From Mya arenaria (lineage: Eukaryota > Mollusca > Bivalvia > Myida > Myidae), in NCBI RefSeq assembly GCF_026914265.1, contig NC_069125.1, positions 26,077,595-26,141,594 of the forward strand: a DNA stretch of 64,000 bases, in the 5' to 3' direction. A program made the translations under genes and the position numbers. The notes beneath the pieces were generated by a model. The model searched no databases, was not told the origin of the DNA, and saw nothing but the letters and a program-made list of their open reading frames with translations. Positions 57,401-64,000 of the stretch are shown in pieces (position 1 is the stretch's first letter; every line of letters starts with the position of its first letter).

Positions 57401-57636
57401 TTTGCTGAGGCATCTTGTTTACCCCATATAGCTCCTATCACAATACCCATAATCACAGATGTTCTCACAATGACCAGAGACCACACATCAAACGTTGAGC
57501 GAGAAAACGAAAACATGGAAAATGCATAGGAAAAAGTGTCATTAAACTGATTGCCATGGGAATATAAAACGGTCGTCACAGTCAGATCGATCAATGAAAT
57601 CATGAAAACTATTAACAAATTCATAAGCCTCTTCAT
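45160..57636 (-). CDS. ABCB9: ABC half-transporter ABCB9 (TAP-like, lysosomal peptide transporter), 12 coding exons
   Basis: The twelve exons sum to 2,616 bp, 871 codons plus stop; all junctions have GT/AG and matching phases, with no internal stop. Residues 1-150 form a four-helix TMD0 ([10 protein letters not shown] is a TAPL hallmark). Residues 195-480 hold six core helices with [13 protein letters not shown] and [14 protein letters not shown]. The nucleotide-binding domain has Walker A G580-T587 (GCSGGGKT), Q-loop Q628, signature MSGGQKQR (686-693), Walker B LLLDE with E711, and H-loop H742. ABCB9 homodimers pump cytosolic peptides into lysosomes; TMD0 directs them there. Unusual points are a Gln/His/Asp-rich linker (about 501-540) and a ~80-residue C-terminal tail beyond the family end, making it longer than human ABCB9 (766). 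TAP1/TAP2 is less likely given the TMD0 sequence. Confidence 0.93.
45916..46133 (-). CDS. ABCB9: ABCB9 exon 11: signature, Walker B, H-loop
   Basis: Acceptor TACCAG and donor GTAAGG. It completes the split signature (TCA G|GG GGC CAA), then reads [18 protein letters not shown] and [13 protein letters not shown]. The catalytic Glu and switch His are intact. Confidence 0.95.
46134..48233. other. ABCB9 intron 11, with LINE and short duplications
   Basis: Contains the LINE fragment 46,330-47,606, a G homopolymer (47,723-47,733), and an exact 30-bp tandem duplication at 47,735-47,764 and 47,765-47,794. Confidence 0.8.
46330..47606 (-). mobile_element. 5'-truncated LINE fragment, dead
   Basis: Pieces of the C-terminal half of a reverse-transcriptase polyprotein in several frames: [93 protein letters not shown] (partly frame-shifted), and a terminal zinc-like [20 protein letters not shown]. 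Same strand as ABCB9, inside intron 11. It is a different family from the LINE at 21-24.5 kb. Confidence 0.85.
48234..48429 (-). CDS. ABCB9: ABCB9 exon 10: Q-loop to signature
   Basis: Acceptor TTATTACAG and donor GTATGG. It encodes [20 protein letters not shown] through GEKGVQMSG and ends in phase 1, inside the signature motif. Confidence 0.95.
48470..48752 (-). pseudogene. Decayed partial copies of ABCB9 exon 10
   Basis: Three fragments resemble the 5' half of exon 10: about 48,476-48,575 (accagatattct ... aacatacaaca ... ggatatctgtaa), 48,600-48,645 (gtctcgtcccagtagggata) and 48,690-48,752 (actcatggtcagctaggtcg). They are interrupted and lack the 3' half. Confidence 0.6.
48735..49327 (-). 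mobile_element. Composite MITE plus hairpin, copy 2
   Basis: Reverse-complement copy of 28,188-28,752: the hairpin remnant at 48,741-48,868 and the MITE at 48,882-49,327, bounded by TCTCCCACCTCAG and an imperfect CTGAGTTGGGAGA. Confidence 0.65.
50212..50523 (-). other. Unidentified open segment, 103 codons, inside ABCB9 intron
   Basis: Base composition is more balanced than the flanking AT-rich intron, and minus is open for 103 codons (starting [20 protein letters not shown]). The plus strand also has a partly open frame. No domain is recognised. It could be an exon of a nested gene or a repeat of unknown type. It shows no splice signals fitting ABCB9. Confidence 0.25.
50752..50925 (-). CDS. 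ABCB9: ABCB9 exon 9: Walker A
   Basis: Acceptor ATATCACAG, donor GTAAAT, phase 0 at both ends. It encodes [20 protein letters not shown] through [20 protein letters not shown] to YDHRFLHKQ. Walker A is GCSGGGKT, with Cys and Gly where mammals have Pro and Ser, but it still fits GxxGxGKS/T. Confidence 0.95.
50926..51618. other. ABCB9 intron 8, with an echo of exon 8
   Basis: AT-rich intron. It holds a decayed copy of the end of exon 8 at about 51,486-51,580. Confidence 0.7.
51486..51580 (-). pseudogene. Decayed partial copy of ABCB9 exon 8
   Basis: ccttgggaacctgctcatca ... gacacacgtccctgaacaaa ... cacatgactgg-type words align with 51,619-51,710 of the true exon at roughly 75% by eye. It covers only the 3' end of the exon and lies downstream of it. 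Confidence 0.65.
51619..51885 (-). CDS. ABCB9: ABCB9 exon 8: end of TMD, linker, start of NBD
   Basis: Acceptor TTTCCAG, donor GTATGA, phase 0. It reads [20 protein letters not shown] and EYIDRVPAI, then about 40 residues rich in D, Q, H, S and K, then [20 protein letters not shown]. The linker is longer than in vertebrate ABCB9. Confidence 0.95.
52264..52392 (-). CDS. ABCB9: ABCB9 exon 7: last core helix region
   Basis: Acceptor ATGTTTCAG, donor GTAAGT, phase 0. It encodes [20 protein letters not shown], then [23 protein letters not shown]. Confidence 0.95.
52440..52660 (-). pseudogene. Decayed copies of ABCB9 exon 7
   Basis: 52,447-52,577 aligns with the whole exon 7 plus its acceptor (ccccaagctataacgggtca, gtacagcactgctattgtag, aaaccactgaaaca). 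A second, shorter piece at 52,578-52,660 repeats the exon edges (acattgagaagatcccccag). Frames are broken. Confidence 0.7.
52960..53830 (+). repeat. ~170-bp tandem array, about five units, pearl-like
   Basis: Units contain GGGGCCATAACTTGTATTAA, GGAGTTATGTAACCTCATTG, GTGATGGTCCTGAACAACTG and AATCCCAACTTGCCCTAAAA. The array ends in CCGGACGCCGACGCTGGG and a hairpin (CTATTCTTCGAATAG) followed by GAGCTAAAAAC, like other tandem-core elements here. Confidence 0.75.
54170..54367 (-). CDS. ABCB9: ABCB9 exon 6: cytoplasmic loop and helix
   Basis: Acceptor TTGTCTCAG, donor GTAAGT, phase 0. It reads [20 protein letters not shown] and [12 protein letters not shown], ending at YTICSM. Confidence 0.95.
54809..55014 (-). 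CDS. ABCB9: ABCB9 exon 5: conserved loop and helices
   Basis: Acceptor GATTCACAG, donor GTATGG. It completes [20 protein letters not shown], then [20 protein letters not shown], ending NVYGKYYK. Enters in phase 1, leaves in phase 0. Confidence 0.95.
55060..55310 (-). pseudogene. Two tandem partial copies of ABCB9 exon 5
   Basis: Copy A (about 55,065-55,152) reads [20 protein letters not shown] and FRNN. Copy B (about 55,215-55,305) reads [20 protein letters not shown] and RNN, and keeps an acceptor-like TTATTCACAG. Both cover only the first ~95 bp of the exon and have no donor at the matching place. The peptide is better conserved than random decay would suggest. Confidence 0.65.
55678..55808 (-). 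CDS. ABCB9: ABCB9 exon 4
   Basis: Acceptor CTTTACAG, donor GTGTGG. Encodes [43 protein letters not shown]. Enters in phase 2, leaves in phase 1. Confidence 0.95.
56155..56269 (-). CDS. ABCB9: ABCB9 exon 3
   Basis: Acceptor TTTCCTAG, donor GTATGT. Encodes [20 protein letters not shown] through [10 protein letters not shown]. Enters in phase 1, leaves in phase 2. Confidence 0.95.
56748..56855 (-). CDS. ABCB9: ABCB9 exon 2: first core helix
   Basis: Acceptor GTTTCAG, donor GTATAG. Encodes [35 protein letters not shown]. Phase 1 at both ends. Confidence 0.93.
57099..57636 (-). CDS. ABCB9: ABCB9 exon 1 (coding): TMD0
   Basis: Starts [20 protein letters not shown] at 57,636, the first ATG of the frame, and contains four hydrophobic helices (about residues 5-25, 50-70, 85-105, 117-138), then a hydrophilic linker with [12 protein letters not shown]. 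The donor GTAAGTTC leaves phase 1. A possible acceptor TTTTAATCCACAG lies about 100 bp upstream, suggesting a separate 5'-UTR exon. Confidence 0.9.
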
Positions 57637-57863
57637 TTTCGCTTCAGCTTAGTAGAACACAAGAGATAAAATGAACAGAAATTTACTTTAATTACCGAAA
57701 ATAGAACCGGGATATTGTATATAAGTATGTTTTGTCTGTGGATTAAAACTAAATACTGGTAAAACAGTCAGGAATTAGAAGAAAACATATCTAAAACTAT
57801 TATATTTACAAAAGAAATCAAGTCTCGATTCTACAACATTTTCATTATGAGACGTCCCTATAT

Positions 57864-58052
57864 TTAATCAAGGTGTCCTCCATCTTTGAGGTTCACTCTC
57901 TTAGACAAGAAAACTGCGCCAACAATGGTGGCGACGACAACAAAGAATACAAAGATGTAGAACGATTCCTCATCAAAAACATCCTCAAATGACGGAATAT
58001 GACGGGTAAGGTGTTCCACTATCTTTTGTTTTGCAGAGTCTTTGGGCAACAT
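57864..58052 (-). CDS. Small single-pass membrane protein, 62 codons, last exon
   Basis: Directly behind a good acceptor (TTATTTCTTCCAG, exon edge 58,059) is a frame starting MLPKDSAKQKIVEHLTRHIP. It continues with an acidic stretch (FEDVFDEESF), a hydrophobic helix (YIFVFFVVVATIVGAVFL) and a basic tail (SKRVNLKDGGHLD). The frame remains open for two codons before the ATG, so coding could begin in an upstream exon. It ends 227 bp before the ABCB9 start, on the same strand. I do not recognise the family. It could be a separate gene, a 5' leader cistron of ABCB9, or chance. Confidence 0.45.
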   Translation of the reverse strand: MLPKDSAKQKIVEHLTRHIPSFEDVFDEESFYIFVFFVVVATIVGAVFLSKRVNLKDGGHLD

Positions 58053-58139
58053 CGTCAATCTGGAAGAAATAATAAATAGTGATTATGATTTCCATACATA
58101 AAATATATTTGGTCTTCACTAATTATATACCCGGTATTT

Positions 58140-58610
58140 AAAGGAGTCATCACCTCATCAGACTCAGACTCAATGTCAAATTTGATGACCGTATGTCCAT
58201 TCTATGAATGCTATGAGTAATCACTCGGAAAAGCTTTGACAACCTTTTTGCATTAAAAAGGCAACTGTGCCCTTGACCTTTGGGCTTGATGAAACCTTAA
58301 TTTAATACTGAATAGGGGTCTATCGGTCAGGCCCAACCTTCATGTTAAGTCTGATGACCACAGGGCCAGGAATTGTTAAGTTTTTGTTCAGGGTCACTGT
58401 GGCAATGACCTTAGACCCCTTAAATTAATGGGGCTCATCTACTGGTCAGGCCCAGCTTCAATTTTTAGTTTGATAAACATATTTCAAGGCATTGTTGAGT
58501 TATCACTCGACAAGCTTTGACAACCTTTTTGTGTTCAAGGTCATTGTGACCTTGACCTCTAACCCGATGATCCCTTAAATCAATAGGGGTCATCTACTGT
58601 ACATGGTCCA
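58140..58610 (+). repeat. Degenerate copies of the 148-bp pearl-like unit
   Basis: About three diverged units of the family at 42.3-44.5 kb: CACTCGGAAAAGCTTTGACA, GTCAGGCCCAACCTTCATGT, and a perfect AGGTCATTGTGACCT at 58,538-58,552. Confidence 0.75.
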
Positions 58611-59000
58611 AGTTGAATTGCTTTAGCTTTAAAAATAAGAAAGTAGGTTAAAATGCCACAGTCAATGTCATTAGAGGACACTATTGATACTTGTTCACAA
58701 AACTATACACATGGTCCAAATTTGACTGCTGTAGCTTAAAAAATAAGAATGTAGGTCTAGAGGTCAAAGTCAATGTCACCCAAGAGCAGCATTGATATTT
58801 GTTTTAAAAACTGTACACATGGTCTTAATTTCATTGCTGTAGCTTCAAAAATAAGAAAGTAGGTCAAAAGGTCACAGTCAATGTCATCCAAGCACAAACA
58901 TTAATATTTGTTTTCAAAATTGTTCACATGGTCCAAATGTCATTGCTGTACCTTTAAAAATAAGAAATAATGTCAAAAGACTGAGGCTACTTGGTAGAGG
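58611..59000 (+). repeat. ~108-bp tandem repeat, about four units
   Basis: Units contain ACACATGGTCCAAATTTGAC, TGCTGTAGCTT, AAAAATAAGAAAGTAGGTCA and GTCAATGTCATCCAAG, repeating near 58,603, 58,710, 58,817 and 58,925. Confidence 0.75.
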
Positions 59001-62000
59001 ACTTTCCTTTGATGCTATGTAACAAATATCAAAAGTCTAGGTTTTAAAAAAGAATACATTGAAAGTTTTTTTATATATATAAGTATATATGGGGAAATTA
59101 AGACCCCTGAAGAATGGCAAGTCTACGACCCCAGGGCATAATTTGAAAAATATTGGTAGTACATGCTTAATGTACATACAAGATATCAAGGGTCTTGGCC
59201 TAGCAGCTTCAGAATGGCAGATTTCCCTTAATTAGTATATTTACATTTACCATTTATTTCAAAATCATGAAAGTTAAAACTGCCACCCATAAACCAATTT
59301 TACAGTTTACTTTTTATACATCAGATAGCAGTAATTGATTCATATCATTCAAAGATTTCACTCCACCTGATTATACAAGATACTATAACATTACCCAACA
59401 CATTGCCATTAATCATACATGCCATATTTTCTGGAGACCATTCAGGGGGATTTGTTCAAAATGCTGAAAATTTAGGGGGATTTTGGTTGTATTCAGGGGG
59501 ATTTTTTAGCAGGTTTTTAGTTGGCAAAATTTTAAAGTATTTTAGACGCAAGTATGAAAAAGTGTATTCACATATAGTTTGCTTTGAAAACCTCTTAACT
59601 TTTTCATTATACAGAATTATTTTATGTCATGATTTATCTTTTTTTTTATGATACACTGTCATGTCATACTGTAATGCACTTGCAGAACAAAATATGGCAT
59701 TAAATCTTTTATTCAAAAATATGTACAAAATTTGTTTAAAGATATTTATTTGGGAAAATTTAAATGAACAACAATAATAATAATAATAATAATATGAAGT
59801 ACAGAGATGTATAAGGGATAGGAAAACAAAAATTAAGAACACTACTAAGAATTATTCTTGCCAGGAAAAAACTTTTCCCCATTACAAACTGAAACAACTC
59901 TTAAATAAGCAGTTGCTCAATAATATAAGCATTATAATTATTTTAACTAATTTATACAAGTATTTTGAAGATAAAAAATCAAGAGGTAAGATAAAAAAAA
60001 TAAAAAAAATCTCCTTCTGTTGTGTGAGTCCGTACAGTTGGGCAGCGATTTCAGTCAGCTAGCATTTAACAAAAATATAAGTAAACAACAACAACAAGAT
60101 ACAAGTTGTATTAATTCATGTTCATATTCAGATAGTTATATTGTTCACCTATTCTTAAGGATGACAGATATTTTTTAATATGTTTAAAACACATGAAAAG
60201 AGCATGTATGAATTGCATTGCTGAATGCATATAGCTTTTCTGGTGATGATATACCATAACAAAAAATGTTCATGAAGTAGCATTTCGAAAAAAAAAAAAA
60301 ATTATGATTTTGATATGGCAAATCCTTCACATAAAATTGTTTTGTACCAAAAGTGGGTAGTTTTTCAAATCAGAATTCCGGGTTATAGCGCATATTGCAA
60401 CAATAAAATATCATAAAAAAAACAAAAAATATGACCAGACAATGTTATTTTGTATTTGTTCTGTGCACAAAAAATAAATATCCAACAAATAATTATAATT
60501 TTAATTTGTTTTTCATTTCAACAGTCGAAACTTAGCAATATATGAAGGTCACCTACAAGGCTTTGGTATACAGGTATTCAACAATCAGACTACCTCGGAG
60601 ATAACCCAAGTTGTTACGTTTGTATTAACAAGGTTCATCTCAAAGCTAGCGGGAGATGGCCGAATTGTTACAATTGGCATAATTGTTGTCTGTGTCAGTC
60701 AAGTTTCGTTTAGTTTGAAAGGAAAAATTCTGTGTTGTAATGCATTTCAAGCTTGTTTTGTGCAAAATATACTGGCACTTAAATTGTAAAATGTGTATAT
60801 AAATCTTTATTATCCATGTCAAACATAAAAAACTTCTGTAAATACAATTTCAATATCCGTTTAGACGTTAGGGATTAGAAGAATCTCGAATAAGTTATAA
60901 CACGTATTTTTGTGTACTACAACACACTGTAATGTCATAAATTAGTGTAAATACATCTTCAATGTAAAATGTATAGTTACTGGTACTTTTATAAGGGACA
61001 TAGGATAAAAATATACACACCGTTCGCCACTGTACAGCTAAATTCAAGCCAAAGCAGTTGAACAACTTAGATTACGAACTAAGCATTTTGTAAATAACAA
61101 TGACAACTTTTTACATAAGGGAGATAATTATAGTTAAAGATGCGACAGACAACAGAAAAGGCAGAGAGCAAACACGGTTAATCAGTAGCCTCCCTTGACG
61201 ACATCGGCCCCCCGCATAGTTATAGTAAAAATTGCAGACAGTAATAGCGATTCGTATCTTCCTTCTATGATATTGGCACCACACCGCAGTCGGGTGGTTT
61301 TAGTAATATCATTTATCCATTTACATGCTTTTCAAGATATGCACAAGATGGAACTGAGTTGTCTTTGCTTAAAGTTCAAACAAAGCGAGCTGTAAAATAC
61401 TAAATTAATTTGTTTCAATACAGCATCGCCCTAATTTCGACACAACATCAGCCAAGTGCACCGTTATGCCGATTTTCAGGCCACATCGGCGCGATGTGAA
61501 TGTTACATGTACATGTATTTGTGACAGTACTTTGTGCGTGAATCCTTGCTACAGCTCAATTTTTTTAAAAAAAATGTAATTACGGCATATAATTATGTAT
61601 TTGTAGGAACTGTCCAATGTGAATGTCGTTTCGATGCATCCAGGTGGTACCAATTTACAAGTGTTCTACAAAATAGAATCTATTGTATTATAAGTTAAGT
61701 AATTTGTGTATGCTTTGCTCTCACACAGCGTTTGTATATGAATTCACTGCCATACCCCCTGCTATCTTGTAGAGCATCATCAGACTGTTGAATACACGGC
61801 GGCCTCGTAGACAGCTCAGTGTTAAAATAATTTCTGCCACACAACCTTCTTCCTTTGTCTTTTAGTTGCTTCTGATGAAGAGTGCTCATAGGCTATGCCA
61901 AGATATTTATCAGTTGTTCAAAATGACTGAGCTGTCATCAAACTTTACAGATGTTGGGTACCTGTGAACTTTGCGAGACACAATGCACAATTAGTTGTCC

Positions 62001-64000
62001 TGGGGTAGAGTCTCCATCATTCATGGAACACAAAGTTCGACCATTATGTGAGTTTTCAAGTTTATCTTATAGATCGTTGATTTAGTGTAGAATACTCCAC
62101 GTTGACATAATTTCGCCTTGGCAACAGCCTTGTATGACATGGAAACGATCTGACAGTAGAACGGTTACAAACACAACCTTGCAAATAAGTGTATGCATTT
62201 ATCAGCAATTTTAGAAACTTGCCACTTCTACAGAGTCATCGCAACTTTGTACAGGGCACCATGATGTACTTTGTCAAACTCGCCGGCTTGTCAACAAATG
62301 CAGCGTATACTTGGGTTCTATGTTCAAAGTGTATACAAATACCTTGATTATGTAGCTAACAAAAAGTAGCCCACCCGTACCGGTGGCATTTCAATGCTTA
62401 TATTTTGTTTGAGAATGCTTTGATTGTAGTCCAGTTCATGACGAAATGTTAAGGATATGCAATAGTGGATTTGACTCTTCATAATTCTATTTAATATATA
62501 AGTTTTGGTCATTTAACATTTGTCTGTATCGGTGGTCCTAAATTTTCAATCGCTATTTTTTTTTAAAATAACCAATTTATACATGTATGCGCCATAACAA
62601 TTAGCATTTGAATGTTTATCTTGTGAAAAATATTTTTGTCATCGTATCTTATAATTTCTTACTTTTACAGGGAACATGCGAAAAAGGTAACTAGGCCGGA
62701 GGAAACATGAGAGTCTCGATCGACAGAAACTGCAGTCTTGAAAGTCACTCTGGGCCCACGTGGGATGAGAGAAAGCCCATTGGAATGACTCTATGATGCT
62801 CGCTGCAAAACGGATGGACTTAGAATAAATAATGGTTTCGTATAAAAAGTACTGCCTGACATCACAGTGTACTTAGTACGTCGTCTTGCTATAATGTATA
62901 CTATTTTCACAAATGATACTTTTTAAAAGTACATGTAAACAAGAAAATATTATTATTTGTCAATACATTTTCGCTGTATACATCGAATTTGTTGATTGCA
63001 TGTTCCTCATGTTCGTTTGCTTACCTTTTAAAATAAATTGCATTTTAAAATATATTCATTCAAATTTTATTTAGATAGTCTTTGTAAATCTTCCGAAGGT
63101 TTTAGGGAAATGGCTGAGGAGAACATCATTCAGTTGCAAGGATTTTAATTCAGTTAAATAAGAAAACAAAAGTGTAACAAAAACATAATTTAACGAACGT
63201 GACTGTATGATTTTATTTATTGACTATAAACTTCGTATTAAACAGTGCCTGACATAACACTTTTGCTAAATAAGCTTCCATCATAACTCTTGAACCGAAG
63301 TGATCACTTAAGTGAAAATGGTTTATGATGTCACTGTCCGTAAAGAAGTCATTCCTTTTATATCTTTTTGGTATCACTTTTAACCACACATATGCTGTAT
63401 TCATGTAACAAATACTCAGTCGCATAACCATTTATTTTGTGTAAGGACATACTAACAATCTTAATCAAAAACTGTCAAGTAAGAGCCAATTTAGGCTTAT
63501 GTAAGCAAAGAAAATATAACTACGAAGGAACTACAATTTTAAACAAACTGATTATAGGATACAATTAAATATTAATATTTCTCTTAAAATATTTTGGTTT
63601 GATATCGTTCGCCAAGTGAGCTTTAATTGTGTCCTCGATTCGATCCTAATTCCGGGAAATAAACCTGTCCAAACCCGATGACCCAGATTTTATATTTAAC
63701 ACATAGTACATGTTTTTGGTTCCCTGGCTGCTTGTGTTGTGCCGATGATCGATTAAAATCGACAATTGATCGGAAAGGCCTACGTCGGCGACAATCAATA
63801 GTGAAATTTGAACAATCGATTATAGAAACAAGGGACGTGTTACCGCTAGATACTTATTTTCTGTTTCTGGTTAATGCTAGTTTATGTTGAAATGTGAAGA
63901 TGTTACTACGTTGAATTATCTTGTCATATTCTTATTACAAATTTTCTTTGTAATTTAACTGCTAACGGATTTGTTCTCAACTTCTGATGTTTGTCAGTGG
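59001..64000. other. Right flank, no gene supported
   Basis: AT-rich. It contains an (AAT)n run near 59,770-59,795 and a GGGGGATTTTGG word repeated near 59,445-59,505. No reading frame resembles a protein. At about 62,671 an acceptor-like TTACTTTTACAGGG is followed by AATAAATAA near 62,825 on plus, which could be the last exon of a non-coding transcript, but this is weak. Confidence 0.45.

Noticed and set aside
62672..62840. Terminal exon of a plus-strand gene (acceptor-like tract and AATAAA)
   Set aside because: No coding frame and no upstream exon could be linked; the signals are short enough to occur by chance.

Overview
This window is AT-rich eukaryotic DNA: coding sequence is split into short exons with GT/AG introns, and most of the rest is transposable elements and satellite-like repeats. 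The repeat types (tandem-core elements of about 148 bp ending in ACCG microsatellites, like the bivalve 'pearl' elements, tRNA-headed SINEs, BEL/Pao and Ty3 retrotransposons) point to a mollusc, probably a bivalve. That is inference; no rRNA or mitochondrial marker is present.

Two host genes can be assembled exon by exon, both on the minus strand. (1) At 19,671-29,678 lies a TNF-receptor-superfamily gene with three coding exons, 230 codons, a signal peptide, a cysteine-rich ectodomain, one membrane helix and a six-residue cytoplasmic tail with no death domain. (2) At 45,160-57,636 lies an intact 12-exon ABC half-transporter, 871 codons, recognisable as ABCB9/TAPL: a TMD0, six core helices, and a full nucleotide-binding domain. 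Every intron phase joins in frame. A 62-codon single-pass membrane protein lies 227 bp upstream of its start codon on the same strand.

Layout: 1-2,862 is non-coding and carries a decayed copy of the 3' end of the ABCB9 gene. 2,871-17,168 is one foldback-type inverted-repeat element, flanked by a perfect 9-bp target duplication and built from 207-bp tandem units. It is interrupted by a 10-kb block (3,600-13,603) with its own 5-bp duplication, which holds broken Ty3/gypsy and BEL/Pao coding regions. 19.7-29.7 kb is the TNFR gene, whose first large intron holds a dead LINE (21.0-24.5 kb), pearl-like and MITE-like elements and microsatellites. 30.1-33.4 kb holds a GC-rich MITE and simple repeats. 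33.5-40.7 kb is a mosaic of palindrome-rich minisatellites, a dead hAT transposon (37,758-39,691) and a tRNA-SINE with a perfect 43-bp hairpin. 42.3-44.5 kb is a 148-bp tandem array whose units carry perfect nuclear-receptor half-site palindromes. 45.2-58.1 kb is the ABCB9 locus, with another dead LINE in an intron and several decayed partial copies of its own exons beside the originals. 58.1-59.0 kb holds more tandem repeats. 59.0-64.0 kb shows no gene I can support.

The most unusual signals are the foldback element with its nested retrotransposons, the repeated 'exon echoes' inside ABCB9, the signalling-less TNFR, and the array of estrogen-response-like palindromes.
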